Shown: positions 17,258 through 26,107, counted from the stretch's first letter. The stretch: 53,192 bases of DNA from Thermococcus sp. (GCA_027075325.1 JALTBN010000092.1:1487-54678), one strand, 5' to 3'. Made by a program: numbers and translations. Notes: generated by a model not told the origin, from the letters alone.

Positions 17258-18058
17258 ATGGACATTGTTGAGGCTCTGTTCTACATTGAGGTCATGGGAA
17301 GGGAGAGGGATTTCGTTGAGAGGGAACTGAGGGAGATCAGCGCTGGATTGAAACGGGAGCGTTTCAGAGTGAAGCGGCTCGATGTTGGGGAGGTCATAGA
17401 GGACGAGAGGATGGATCCCCTGAGGTTCTCCTCCATCATTGAGGCCGAGCTTGAGGCCCCTCTGGACGAAGTTTTCCGGGCTGCGGTGGTGTACTCCCCA
17501 ACCATGGTAGAGGTTTTCAGGCCCGGCAGGATTGAGATACGCGGGGCAGAACTTTCGAGGATCCTTCGAGATATCGTTGGGGACATCTCGGCCGTCATGA
17601 GGGAGAAGGGAGCAATGCCTTCGGTGCCCAAGCTCGATGACGTCCCCATGCCGCCAATCGGCTTTGACGAGGAGGAGCTGTGGGAGATGATATACGAGGG
17701 AAGGAACGTGCTCTCCAGGCTCCGCTTCAGGGTTAGGGGAGAAGATGAGAACGTGGTAAGGGAGATGCTGGCCAAAGCCCTCCTGGTTGAGGGCTGTGGG
17801 GTTAACTCCATTTCCATTTCTGGGGGAGATGGTTTTACTGCTGATGCGGAGGTAGTATCGTCCTTTGAATCCCTCGTGGGTGCCGTCGCTAAATACCTGC
17901 CGGAGGAAGTTCGGATAGTTGAGCCGGGGGTGGTTGATATAACCCTCCCTGAGCTTCAGAACTCCCTCAGTGATTTGGGCTCCATATCAATGGGGATAAA
18001 GCTAAAGGATGAGATGGAGGAGGCCTACGAGAGGGACATCTTTTCCTTCCGGCTCTAA
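17258..18058 (+). CDS. Conserved Thermococcales protein of unknown function, 266 aa
   Basis: No known domain is recognised. The protein is acidic and soluble, with a regular pattern of charged helices and short strands. A Gly-rich turn (ISISGGDGF) lies near residue 190. The start one base after the radical SAM stop, with GGTGGTGAT as binding site, implies translational coupling to that enzyme. It could be a substrate or helper of the radical SAM protein, which is only inference from position. Confidence 0.8.
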   Translation: MDIVEALFYIEVMGRERDFVERELREISAGLKRERFRVKRLDVGEVIEDERMDPLRFSSIIEAELEAPLDEVFRAAVVYSPTMVEVFRPGRIEIRGAELSRILRDIVGDISAVMREKGAMPSVPKLDDVPMPPIGFDEEELWEMIYEGRNVLSRLRFRVRGEDENVVREMLAKALLVEGCGVNSISISGGDGFTADAEVVSSFESLVGAVAKYLPEEVRIVEPGVVDITLPELQNSLSDLGSISMGIKLKDEMEEAYERDIFSFRL

Positions 18059-18062
18059 CCTT

Positions 18063-18075
18063 CGAAAAGTATATA
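18063..18075 (+). promoter_or_regulatory. BRE/TATA promoter of the S-layer gene
   Basis: CGAAAAGTATATA combines a purine-rich BRE and a TATA box of near-consensus form. The start of transcription is expected about 25 bp further on (near 18098), leaving a leader of about 35 bases before ATG 18132. A strong promoter fits an abundant surface protein. Confidence 0.75.
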
Positions 18076-18131
18076 GAGGAGAAGGGCCAGACCACTATGA
18101 GGAATGATAATGATGACCGGGGGGTTAATAC

Positions 18132-20018
18132 ATGAAGAGGCTGAGTAGGAATGCGGCAAGGCTGTTTGCCCTGTTCACGGGTTTTATCGTGCTGCTTGGA
18201 ATCGGCGGGGCTTCAGCTTCGTCCAGTTACATAGTGCCAAACGGTCTCTACGACATAAGCAACGTTCCCAAGGGCTTTTTTGTCAACCCGGATGGAACTC
18301 CGAACGTTAAAATAGTGGTTGGAAGCTTTTCGAGTGCACAGGATGTGGCAAGCGCCGCAGACATAGCGGCTGCGCTGGGTAGCATCCTCTACAAGGAGGA
18401 GGAGGCCAAGGACATCTCAGTAGTGCTGAGGAAGAGCGGGGACATAAGCACCGTGTTCCAGCAGGTGATATACCGCTACGACTACAACACCATGACCGTT
18501 GACCACAACCTTCCCTACAACAGCGGCCTCGTCGGGTGGGCCAGGTCCTACGACGAGCTTCCCGGGGACTACTGGTACAACGGCGCCGACTACACCGCCA
18601 ACTACAGCACCTGGATGAAGTCGTTCTCCACATCCTTCTCCGTGAAGAACGGCGACTCCGTTAACGGCAACTACCTCTACGGCTGGAACATCGCCATCAG
18701 AAGCCTGTCCCTCCTTCCGATAGACCCGGCCGACTGGAATGGGGTGGCCCCTCCAAAGCAGGCCGACGTTGAGATACCCTCAAGGGATATGGTGGTCTCC
18801 GTTGACTACACCCTCTACAACTACACCGTTGAGACTGAGAAGGTAATCCGCGATGCATACCCTGAGTGGGGCGTGCCTGAGAAGACTGCCGTTGCCAACG
18901 AGAGCAGGATGGGCAACATGGTTGACGTTCTCCTTGACACTGGCTCGAACGCCACGGTAAAGAACGTTGTGAGCCCCGGCGTTGGGGCTGGAGACGAGTT
19001 CACACTCCTCGGAACGAAGTACCTTGTCTTCTCCGTGGGCCACGGAAGCTTCACCGCGGGGGAGGTTCTTGGAACCGGCTGGTTCCCCCAGAACAAGAGC
19101 GCCATCCTCGGCAACAGTCCGTGGAGGATAACCCTCATCGGGGCCGATCCGCTTAAGGAGACAGCCATCGTGACCGTTGTGAACACTAAGACCGGGGAGC
19201 TCTACGGTCCTCTCGTCCTCAAGCTGGGTGAGCCTGCAAACGTGGTCGTCAACGGGGACACAATTGAGCTTCAGCTCAAACTTGAGGCCATCTCTGAGAA
19301 CCTCGTCCTCGGGAAGATAGCCAAGATCAGCGGCTACTCGAACATAAAGACCTACACCAGTGGAAGCGAGATAGAATACGGGGACCAGAAGTGGCTCATA
19401 AGCGTGGACTCTGACGGGCAGTACATAAAGAAGATTAGCCTCACGAACGAGGACGAGCTCACCGGAAACCCGCTTGATATCCTCGGCGTTTACACCGTGA
19501 AGTACTCCTTTGACATGAAGTCCCTCAACGAGAAGGACGTGGACTTTGACATAAACAGGGACGGCAACATAACCGATACAAGCTTTGTGGTGGCCAAGGC
19601 CACGGTGACCATCCTCCAGAACTCCCCTGTGATAAACGAGACCGTCGTCGCGGTTGGCGATAGAATCCCTGGAACTGACTACGTGGTGGCTGGGGTTCAG
19701 GGCCTGAAGAAGGTGGTCATCCACACCCCGACCAGCCCGATAACCATACTGGACACGGAGGTCAACTTCGCCAATCCCAGCTCCAACTACATCCTCGTGG
19801 GCTCCAACAAGGACAACCTGCTCACGTCGATGATATTCGGACACTATCACCTGCCCGTTGACTTCAGGGTCTGGTTCGGGGACTATCCGGTCCTGGGCTA
19901 CATCCCGCACTGCAGCCTCCTTGGGGACAGGGGGGTTATAGTAGTGGCCGGCTCAACGCCGAAGGCCACCAGGGAAGCCGCGGTAATCCTGATGCAGTAC
20001 ATAGCGGGTCTCTCCTGA
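18132..20018 (+). CDS. S-layer protein (Thermococcales type)
   Basis: The 628-residue secreted protein starts with a basic signal sequence and hydrophobic core (residues about 12-28) ending in GGASASSS. The mature part begins YIVPNGLYDISNVPKG and continues through SSAQDVASAADIAAALGSI, the pattern of the Thermococcus S-layer family. It is rich in beta strands, Asn, Thr and Ser, with many N-glycosylation sequons (for example NYST, NKSA, NITD). The C-terminus VVVAGSTPKATREAAV followed by a hydrophobic stretch is conserved in the family. It would form the cell surface lattice. Confidence 0.93.
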   Translation: MKRLSRNAARLFALFTGFIVLLGIGGASASSSYIVPNGLYDISNVPKGFFVNPDGTPNVKIVVGSFSSAQDVASAADIAAALGSILYKEEEAKDISVVLRKSGDISTVFQQVIYRYDYNTMTVDHNLPYNSGLVGWARSYDELPGDYWYNGADYTANYSTWMKSFSTSFSVKNGDSVNGNYLYGWNIAIRSLSLLPIDPADWNGVAPPKQADVEIPSRDMVVSVDYTLYNYTVETEKVIRDAYPEWGVPEKTAVANESRMGNMVDVLLDTGSNATVKNVVSPGVGAGDEFTLLGTKYLVFSVGHGSFTAGEVLGTGWFPQNKSAILGNSPWRITLIGADPLKETAIVTVVNTKTGELYGPLVLKLGEPANVVVNGDTIELQLKLEAISENLVLGKIAKISGYSNIKTYTSGSEIEYGDQKWLISVDSDGQYIKKISLTNEDELTGNPLDILGVYTVKYSFDMKSLNEKDVDFDINRDGNITDTSFVVAKATVTILQNSPVINETVVAVGDRIPGTDYVVAGVQGLKKVVIHTPTSPITILDTEVNFANPSSNYILVGSNKDNLLTSMIFGHYHLPVDFRVWFGDYPVLGYIPHCSLLGDRGVIVVAGSTPKATREAAVILMQYIAGLS

Positions 20019-20019
20019 C

Positions 20020-20031
20020 TTTCCTTTTTTT
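20020..20031 (+). terminator. Oligo-T terminator after the S-layer gene
   Basis: TTTCCTTTTTTT follows the stop codon at once. T-runs of this type end transcription in Thermococcus. The next gene lies on the same strand only 10 bp further, so read-through would be needed if it has no promoter of its own. Confidence 0.55.
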
Positions 20032-20041
20032 GGTGGTCCGG

Positions 20042-20701
20042 ATGCGGCGCTCTTCTATTCTTTTCCTTTCCGCCATCCTGCTCATGGTTCTCGGAGCCTT
20101 ACTATGGGCTTCTTCAGGTTATTCCTCGTACAACTCGCTGTTCAAAGAGAAGATGAAATCCACGATCAATGTTCGGATGGGCAACGTCACAGTGGAGGTT
20201 GGTTCCTCGTCCATGGGGGATCCTTTAGCCGCCATAAACTCCACATTATACCGGAAGTACTCGCGGGTAACGATAATCCTGGGAACCGGCGATACTAAGG
20301 GTTACTGCGACAGAACCGGGAAGTGTCAGTTCAGAACGCTGGCAGCTTCCTCCGTTTCATGTCTGCTCGGCAAACTCCTCGGTGCATATTATTACGAAAC
20401 TGCCAGGGAGATGGGTTACAACGACTCTTCCGCCAGGAGGTTTGCCCTTGAGCACGTTTCACGGGAGCTGTCCCCCCGCTGGCTTTCAACCTGGGACAGA
20501 ATAGAGATTGGACGGGGAAAGCTCGGGAATAGGGGGCATCTCCTGGTAATACTGAGGGGCCCCCTTGACGGCGCTGAGGAGAACAGGGTGTACTCCCCAA
20601 GGGACGGCGTTTTGGTCCTTGAGGCACTCAATGATAGAACCCTCTACGAAGAGGCCCTTCTGCTCCAGGGAATAACCGGTGTCGGCTGTTCTAGCCCATG
20701 A
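20042..20701 (+). CDS. Membrane-anchored secreted protein of unknown function next to the S-layer gene, 219 aa
   Basis: One N-terminal hydrophobic helix (residues about 6-26) is followed by a mainly extracellular domain. Several sequons are present (NVTV, NSTL, NDSS). A central VTIILGTGDTKGYCDRTGKC and a distal VGCSSP give several Cys that could form disulfides. The ATG at 20042 follows GGTGGTCCGG directly after the S-layer terminator. Placement suggests a role in surface assembly, but no function is recognised. Start from GTG 20030 would destroy the signal context. Confidence 0.75.
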   Translation: MRRSSILFLSAILLMVLGALLWASSGYSSYNSLFKEKMKSTINVRMGNVTVEVGSSSMGDPLAAINSTLYRKYSRVTIILGTGDTKGYCDRTGKCQFRTLAASSVSCLLGKLLGAYYYETAREMGYNDSSARRFALEHVSRELSPRWLSTWDRIEIGRGKLGNRGHLLVILRGPLDGAEENRVYSPRDGVLVLEALNDRTLYEEALLLQGITGVGCSSP

Positions 20702-20732
20702 AATAGAATGGGATAGTGGAACGGGAAAAGGC

Positions 20733-21308
20733 TCACCACTCCTCTTCCTCTTCGATGAGGTTGTATTTTTCGAGCTCCCTTATGAGCTTCCTAACTGCCT
20801 CCCATGCGTCGTCCTCGCTCTTTGCACCGGAGCAGACGATTTTCCCGGAGGAGAACAGGAGGATCACGGCTTTGGGGTCTTTGACGCGGTATATCACACC
20901 TGGAAACTGTTCGGGCTCGTACTCACAGTTGGGGAGGCTGAGAGCAACTGCATCCAGGTTGAACTCAATACCTATATCACCGCTGAATACCATGTTCTGG
21001 ATGTCGATCTGTGGGGGCTTGGTAAACTTCGTGCCGACTTTCCTCCGCAGGACGTCGGTCAGCTTGTTAACCGCGTTCTCTATGTCTTCGACGCTCTTGG
21101 CTCCGGTAACCACGAGCTTTCCGGAACTGAATATCAGCAGGGCAACCTTTGGCTCCGTGAAGCGGCAGATTATTCCGGGGAATTCCTCGGGATTGTACTT
21201 CGAGCTGGGACATATCTCTATAACCTTCTCAAGTTCCAGCTGGGCAAAGAGGTCAACAGAAGCGACTATATTCTCGATTCTGAGCTTAACGTTGCTCATA
21301 TCTACCAA
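20733..21308 (-). CDS. tbp: TATA-binding protein
   Basis: TBP recognises the archaeal TATA box and recruits TFB and RNA polymerase. The 191-residue protein shows the two direct repeats (about residues 12-95 and 103-187), each with an [16 protein letters not shown] strand and a TGAKS/SGAKS turn, and it ends in an acidic tail EEEEEW. I chose TTG 21308 because GGAGGTG lies at ideal distance and the MVDMS start matches the known Pyrococcus form. ATG 21299 is the alternative. Confidence 0.96.
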   Translation of the reverse strand: MVDMSNVKLRIENIVASVDLFAQLELEKVIEICPSSKYNPEEFPGIICRFTEPKVALLIFSSGKLVVTGAKSVEDIENAVNKLTDVLRRKVGTKFTKPPQIDIQNMVFSGDIGIEFNLDAVALSLPNCEYEPEQFPGVIYRVKDPKAVILLFSSGKIVCSGAKSEDDAWEAVRKLIRELEKYNLIEEEEEW

Positions 21309-21340
21309 GGCTTACACCTCCGGGTGGTGGGTTTAAAAAC

Positions 21341-21350
21341 CCTTTATAAA
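21341..21350 (-). promoter_or_regulatory. TATA box of the tbp gene
   Basis: Read on the minus strand this is TTTATAAAGG. It lies about 33 bp before TTG 21308, leaving a short leader that contains GGAGGTG. Adjacent oligo-A/T tracts at 21331-21340 and 21363-21373 flank it. Confidence 0.55.
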
Positions 21351-21441
21351 TGGTGTCCCTTGGGTTTTTAAAGGTTTAGGTCAGCGGTGCATGGAAAACC
21401 ATTCTGATGTGTTCTTTTGTTCATTGAAAAAAGGAAAGGAG

Positions 21442-22284
21442 TCACTTTTTGCTCTCCTGTTTTACTGGATAGGGCATGAATTCTACTGTCCCCCTCTGCT
21501 TGACCGGCTGCTTGTATAGCTCCATCAATGCGTAGACTTCCTCTGGAACGTCTGTTTCGACGTTGAGGCCTAGTTCCCTGGCGTGGTCAACGGTTATTGG
21601 ATAGTCATGTGTCCACCTGCCCTCGGTGAGCGTCCTGGCAAGCTCCCTGGCCTTCTCTTCCCCGTATCTGTCCTTAAGCAGGTTGAAAACGAAGTCCTGA
21701 ACCTGTTTTATCGCTTTCTCCGCCACGTCCGCCAGGATTAGGGTCTGGTCGTCAACCTTCTCAGGTCCTTTCCGCTCCACTGCTCTTAGTATGCTCGGAG
21801 CGGGGTACTGGCCGAGCTGCGGGTCAACCGGGCCGAGGACTGCGTTTGGGTCCATGATTATCCTGTCTGCGGCTAGGGCTATCAGAGTACCGCCGCTCAT
21901 CGCGTAGTGAGGTACTATTACCCTGGTTTCAGATGGATGCTCCTTGAGTGCCCTTGCTATCTGCGTTGCCGCCAGGACCAGTCCGCCGGGGGTGTGGAGG
22001 ATGAGGTCTATCGGCTTGTCCTTTGGCGCGCTCCTGATGGCCCTCAGAACCTCCTCGCTGTCCTCGATGCTTATGAACTTATAAACGGGTATGCCGAAGA
22101 GCCCTATGCTCTCCTGTCTGTGTATCATCGCTATTACTGTGGAGTTCCTCTTCCCTGCGAGCTGGCCCATGAGCCTTGCTCTGGCCATCTGCAGACCCCT
22201 GTACTGCAGCTGTGGCCACATCAGCAGGTAGAGGAAGAACAGCCACCATAGCAGGGAACCTAAAAATCCACTGAGCGGGTCCAT
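21442..22284 (-). CDS. Membrane-anchored ClpP-fold serine protease, SDH family
   Basis: The 280-residue protein has a hydrophobic N-terminal helix (residues about 8-24) and a cytosolic ClpP/crotonase-like domain. LHTPGG (residues 96-101) forms the oxyanion region, YAMSGGT supplies nucleophile Ser130, GPVDPQ has Asp154 and WTHDYPI has His227. This gives the Ser-Asp-His set after which the family is named. It probably degrades or cleaves membrane proteins, like SppA/NfeD relatives. ATG 22284 follows GGAGGTGCGAAT. Confidence 0.9.
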   Translation of the reverse strand: MDPLSGFLGSLLWWLFFLYLLMWPQLQYRGLQMARARLMGQLAGKRNSTVIAMIHRQESIGLFGIPVYKFISIEDSEEVLRAIRSAPKDKPIDLILHTPGGLVLAATQIARALKEHPSETRVIVPHYAMSGGTLIALAADRIIMDPNAVLGPVDPQLGQYPAPSILRAVERKGPEKVDDQTLILADVAEKAIKQVQDFVFNLLKDRYGEEKARELARTLTEGRWTHDYPITVDHARELGLNVETDVPEEVYALMELYKQPVKQRGTVEFMPYPVKQESKK

Positions 22285-22390
22285 ATTCGCACCTCCTTTA
22301 TTCCTCTTCGATAGTTCAACGGTCAGGTTAATTAACCTTCCCCTTCGGAACGTTTAAAGAGCAACGGGTAGAAGTGGATGTGGTGAGAGC

Positions 22391-22789
22391 ATGAGAAACA
22401 CGATAATACTGGTCAGGGCCGATAACTTTCACAAGGCGAGCGTTGCCCTCTCTGACCTCGTCAGGTATGGGGGTATGAGAATACTTGGGGATCCACGGAT
22501 AATCCCCCCTGCCCTCTCTGACTGGGCCTTTGAGCAGATAAGCGGTGAGAAGCCGAGAAAACGGTTCAACGCCCATGTGGCGGCCCAGGTTGACCTGCCC
22601 CCCGCTAAGGTTATAGGTCGGCTCATGGACATTCATCCTCCGGCCCATATCTTGGTCGTTCCGCCGGACGAAAATGCATGGGAGGAGCTTATGAGGCAGT
22701 GGGGGACTCTAGAAAAACTGCGCGGCTTTCACCCCCCGAAGAGGACGAAGGCCGAGGAGCTGAGGGGAAAAGGAAGGAAGATAGGTTAG
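22391..22789 (+). CDS. Conserved Thermococcales protein of unknown function, 132 aa
   Basis: The protein is small and basic with no known motif. It has an alpha/beta N-terminus (MRNTIILVRADNFHKASVAL) and a charged Lys/Arg C-terminal tail (RTKAEELRGKGRKIG). The start follows GTGGTGAGAGC. Its last bases touch the end of a convergent broken toxin gene. The basic tail could bind nucleic acid, which is speculation. Confidence 0.75.
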   Translation: MRNTIILVRADNFHKASVALSDLVRYGGMRILGDPRIIPPALSDWAFEQISGEKPRKRFNAHVAAQVDLPPAKVIGRLMDIHPPAHILVVPPDENAWEELMRQWGTLEKLRGFHPPKRTKAEELRGKGRKIG

Positions 22790-23212
22790 AGGAGTTTTAA
22801 TCCTTCTTTCATAGTTGCACTCCGTAGATCTCCATCCAGCGTGGCCAGCGTTTTAATTCCGTTTATCTTGCATGATGCGAGTATAATCGCGTCGTTTGGC
22901 AGAAGATTATGCGTTCTCATTAGATGGTAGGCCTCTTCCACCGTTTCCTCGTCCACAGGGAGAACGTGGAACTGCTCAATAAAGTCCCAAGGCTCTCTGA
23001 TGAATTCGTTTATCCTCTTGGATTGCTTAACGGTAAATGGCGAAACGCCAGATTTCAGACGGATGTAGTGGAACAGAAACTCACTGGCAACAATATCTCG
23101 TTTATTATCGCAATGGCGTTTCATCTGCAAGCGTGTTCATGATTTCGACTGCCTCTGGGTTTCCCTTCAACCCTTCGATTAGAACTGAGAAATCCACGAA
23201 GACCTCGATCAT
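22786..23212 (-). pseudogene. Frameshifted PIN-domain toxin (vapC remnant)
   Basis: The first 35 codons (23212-23108) read MIEVFVDFSVLIEGLKGNPEAVEIMN and continue to a TAA at 23105-23107. This is a good PIN N-terminus with its catalytic Asp. The remaining PIN sequence, from DIVASEFLFHYIRLKSG through LPNDAIILASCKINGIKTLATLDGDL, lies in a different frame ending at 22786. The shift lies around 23100-23125. The start overlaps the antitoxin stop by four bases (ATGA), so the original gene order is clear. No full-length toxin can be made without frameshifting; a sequencing error is the alternative. Confidence 0.85.
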
Positions 23213-23379
23213 TGGAGGTACCACTCCTCTTCGTCAATGGTACCCTTGAACTTCCCCAGGTACTTGTTCAGAATTTCCTTTTTAACTCCCTTCTTCTCTT
23301 CCCTCTTTAAAAGGAGCGAGATTTCCCTTTTGATGACCTTTTCAAGTCCGTTGGGCACGTTTATCACTATCTCCCCCAT
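23209..23379 (-). CDS. Antitoxin of a VapBC-type pair, 56 aa
   Basis: The protein begins MGEIVINVPNGLEKVIKREI and ends in a charged helical tail with GTIDEEEWYLQ. This resembles the short archaeal antitoxins that precede PIN toxins. ATG 23379 follows GGTGAGAGC; a longer frame to 23412 lacks a binding site. Its stop overlaps the toxin start by four bases. Because the toxin is broken, this antitoxin may be an orphan now. Confidence 0.82.
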   Translation of the reverse strand: MGEIVINVPNGLEKVIKREISLLLKREEKKGVKKEILNKYLGKFKGTIDEEEWYLQ

Positions 23380-23420
23380 GCTCTCACCGTTAATGAATAA
23401 GTTAGGGAACATTTAAACCT

Positions 23421-23963
23421 TCACTTCTTCCGCCTCTTGATCCTCACGTTGGCTATGTCCCCGAGTGTGGGCTCATAGTTCCTGGGGATGGTTTTCTTCT
23501 CCATCGGCTCAGCCTCGGACGTCTCGATGAGCTTTATCTTGAAGTACTTCTCCAGCTTCTTTGCCTCCTTTATGGTCGGCTCGCGGTGGCCATGGGCTAT
23601 TGCCCTGAGGTCGTTCATTGAAAGCCCTATCTCCTGGGCCAGCTCCTGGTAGCTCTTCTTCGAGCGCTGTATGGCCTGGTAAACCCTTTCAGCGTAATTT
23701 TCAACTATCTCCTCCGTGACCAGCGGTCTCTCGGTTCTGGACTTTGGTGTAGGTTTAGGTCTTGTGGAGGGCCTTGAGTACGTTCTCCTGGCCGGCTGTC
23801 TCCCGGTCGGCATTATACTGAACGTTCCGGGCTTCTTGCCCCCGTACTTCTCGTAACACTTATCACAGACAAGGAGCTCGCTTCCCTCGATACGGATTAT
23901 ATGCCCAGGTCCCCTTATGGGAGCGCCGCATATTTCACATGTTCTTTGCTTTCCCTTTTTCAT
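23421..23963 (-). CDS. mbf1: Archaeal multiprotein bridging factor 1 (zinc ribbon plus HTH)
   Basis: aMBF1 is a conserved transcription or translation-associated factor. The 180-residue protein has an N-terminal zinc ribbon with CEICG and CDKC, a Pro/Arg-rich linker (residues about 50-80), and a Cro-type helix-turn-helix (YQELAQEIGLSMNDLRAIAHGHREPTI). The C-terminal tail is basic (RIKRRKK). ATG 23963 follows GAGGAGGATAGCC. That start lies within the 3' end of the AT-rich gene upstream, an unusual overlap of 29 bases. Confidence 0.93.
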   Translation of the reverse strand: MKKGKQRTCEICGAPIRGPGHIIRIEGSELLVCDKCYEKYGGKKPGTFSIMPTGRQPARRTYSRPSTRPKPTPKSRTERPLVTEEIVENYAERVYQAIQRSKKSYQELAQEIGLSMNDLRAIAHGHREPTIKEAKKLEKYFKIKLIETSEAEPMEKKTIPRNYEPTLGDIANVRIKRRKK

Positions 23964-25251
23964 GGCTATCCTCCTCATTAATGGTTGTCACCCACTCTAG
24001 GTTGTATTTAGGATTTCCCTTTTTAACCTCTGTGAATGCAAATTTATAGAATTCTCTGCAAGGAGTGGTTATATCTTGATTCCTGGTTACGTTTGTTAGG
24101 TTACATTCATCTCTTTGTAGCACAAAAACAATTATGCTATGTGGGAGAACCCACTCATCTATAAAAACATGAACTTTCCGAGTATCCGCTGACCTTTGAA
24201 CAGTAGGTTCTTGAGCACTTGTAAATGATAAATATGGCTCGGCCCATAAAATATCAGTATTTTCATAGTCAAGCCACACATCTATTGAAGAGTATGGTCT
24301 AACGAATTCTTGGTAGAAAACATTCTCAAATTTGCTTAATATAGTTGTTATCTGGTATGCTATCTTGACAAATCTTGATTGACTAAGTGGGGGTATTTCA
24401 ATCGAAATCTCTACAGTCACCCCTTCCTTGTCATATGTCAATTGTTTACTGATTCTCATGTCATTGATAGTCATACCTGAGATTTCAAGATCCTTTATGT
24501 CAAAGATACAACTCTGCAATGCTTCTTTTAGCTTTGCATCCTCTTCTATTAGTTTATTATTTGGGTCCAGTGCCGAGCCGATGCCTCCAGGTAGGTAGTA
24601 TAAATAAAGCAAGGTATTACTTTTTGAAGCTTCGATGATATCTTCTTGATATTTCCTATCATTGCTTGTGGCTACAAATCGTATTGTGTGAACATTTGGG
24701 GGGATAAGTTCATAAAACTTTGAGAGTATCTCCACTTGATAAAATGATTTTTCCAAATATTCACTTAAAGTGGGTAACTTACTCCTGATTTCATGGGGGG
24801 CTTGGAGCATTCTAAGTGCAACATTTAGACTGTATGATTGTCGAGTAGTATTTTTGTATTGCCTAATGTTGTCCAGCAATGTTTTTTTTATGGCATTCTT
24901 CAGCTGATCACCGATAATAGTCGTTAATGAAGTATCTAAAACTTGTTCCACTTTGCTATGCTTAAGAAGCTCTTGTTGGACATCTAAGTCTAATAAAAGA
25001 GTTTCGGCAATCATTTCTCGAGTTTCTTCTAGGGTGATATAGTTGTATAGTACACTCACAATTCCAGCTGTTGCAAATGCTGATGAAAACGCATAGGTAG
25101 TGTCTCTTGAGATATTCAAGCCCAAAATCCTGACTATCTCTGGTAAAATTAAAGCTACTAATATTAAAATCGTGCTAACTAAAAATGATCTTGAATTAAA
25201 AGATCTAATAACATACTTGTGTATCTTATCTTTTTTGTGATTTTCATCCAT
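23935..25251 (-). CDS. AT-rich membrane protein of unknown function, 438 aa (probably acquired)
   Basis: Two hydrophobic helices near the N-terminus (residues about 20-42 and 50-68) are followed by a large soluble domain of about 360 residues with many helices and no motif I recognise. Codon and base use are clearly AT-rich compared with the neighbours, with many AAT, ATA and TTA codons. That suggests recent transfer. The C-terminus overlaps the mbf1 start by 29 bases. The two-helix anchor plus large cytosolic domain resembles sensor or defence effectors in layout only; function is unknown. Confidence 0.8.
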   Translation of the reverse strand: MDENHKKDKIHKYVIRSFNSRSFLVSTILILVALILPEIVRILGLNISRDTTYAFSSAFATAGIVSVLYNYITLEETREMIAETLLLDLDVQQELLKHSKVEQVLDTSLTTIIGDQLKNAIKKTLLDNIRQYKNTTRQSYSLNVALRMLQAPHEIRSKLPTLSEYLEKSFYQVEILSKFYELIPPNVHTIRFVATSNDRKYQEDIIEASKSNTLLYLYYLPGGIGSALDPNNKLIEEDAKLKEALQSCIFDIKDLEISGMTINDMRISKQLTYDKEGVTVEISIEIPPLSQSRFVKIAYQITTILSKFENVFYQEFVRPYSSIDVWLDYENTDILWAEPYLSFTSAQEPTVQRSADTRKVHVFIDEWVLPHSIIVFVLQRDECNLTNVTRNQDITTPCREFYKFAFTEVKKGNPKYNLEWVTTINEEDSHEKGKAKNM

Positions 25252-25408
25252 CTGGGATCACCATCTTGTAAATCTTACCACAAAACAAATTTAAGCTTAG
25301 CGGAAACGACCCAAATGCGTTCATATTGAATACTGATTTGTCTCTGTTGTATCTAAACAAATATAAACCAAACCCTATTTAACCTCAAGCATAAGGTGAG
25401 GTGATAAG

Positions 25409-25696
25409 ATGCCGTGCATACATCCTCCGGACAAGGTTGAGAATGTAAATGAGGAGAGCTTTATTCGTAAGGACGGCGGTAGCCTGAGGGTCAGGATAGA
25501 GAACGAGGGCGAGACCCTTGAGACGACGATGAGCGGCTCTCTGAAGAGCGTTGAAGAAATCGCCGAGATGCTCGGCGTTGAGGCCCAAAACGGCAGGATC
25601 GAGGCGGTCGTCGACGGCGTGAAGGTCAGAATGGAGAGAGGAAAACTTGAACTTGAGTTCGAAAACGGGGAGAAGATGAGAATAGAGAAGGCCTGA
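25409..25696 (+). CDS. Conserved hypothetical protein, 95 aa
   Basis: The protein is small and acidic. It starts MPCIHPPDKVENVNEESFIR and has alternating strands such as RVRIENEGETLETTM and VKVRMERGKLELEFENGEK. The start follows GAGGTGATAAG, and a TATA-like AAATATAAA lies near 25359. No known function is recognised. Codon use is normal for the host, so the AT-rich region ends before it. Confidence 0.75.
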   Translation: MPCIHPPDKVENVNEESFIRKDGGSLRVRIENEGETLETTMSGSLKSVEEIAEMLGVEAQNGRIEAVVDGVKVRMERGKLELEFENGEKMRIEKA

Positions 25697-25724
25697 GGCC
25701 TCTTTTATCTTCAGATTCTGATCC

Positions 25725-26107
25725 TCAGCGTTCTAGTATTATTGCGTTTCCAAGGAGCTTGAAGTGGTGGTCCGTTGTTATGACCACCGCGTCGTATCTC
25801 CTCGCGGTTTCTGCTATTATGCAGTCGGCAAGGGACACACGTTCTTATTCTTTCTCTTGACCTTCGCATGGAGCGCTCCGGCGTTTACCGCAACGTCCTT
25901 TTCAAGTGGAACAACAAAGCCGTTCTCTGTTACCACCTCAACTATCGAGGCATCGAGGTTGTTCCGCTCAAGGAAACTCCTTAACTCCGCCAAGACAAGG
26001 GTGGGAATTAGCACAAGCTCAGAACCGTTTAAGATTTCCTCGGCTGCTTTCCCCGCTTCGCTGCCCCTGATCAGCTCAACGATGGCCGAGGTATCGGGGA
26101 TGACTAT
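25725..26107 (-). pseudogene. Frameshifted PIN-domain toxin (second vapC remnant)
   Basis: The N-terminal two thirds (26107-25817) read IVIPDTSAIVELIRGSEAGK and LIPTLVLAELRSFLERNNL, a good PIN domain with catalytic Asp and Glu. It then runs out of frame after KVKRKNKN. The last third, RVSLADCIIAETARRYDA and VVITTDHHFKLLG, continues in another frame to the TGA at 25725. The break lies near 25845. No ATG, GTG or TTG occurs at the expected start; only ATA at 26107 fits the overlap with the antitoxin stop. Loss of both start and frame marks it as decayed. Confidence 0.85.

Noticed and set aside
18095..18131. ATGATGA-like box in the S-layer leader as a small RNA
   Set aside because: It lies in a short leader, lacks a D box partner and is better explained as untranslated leader of the S-layer transcript.
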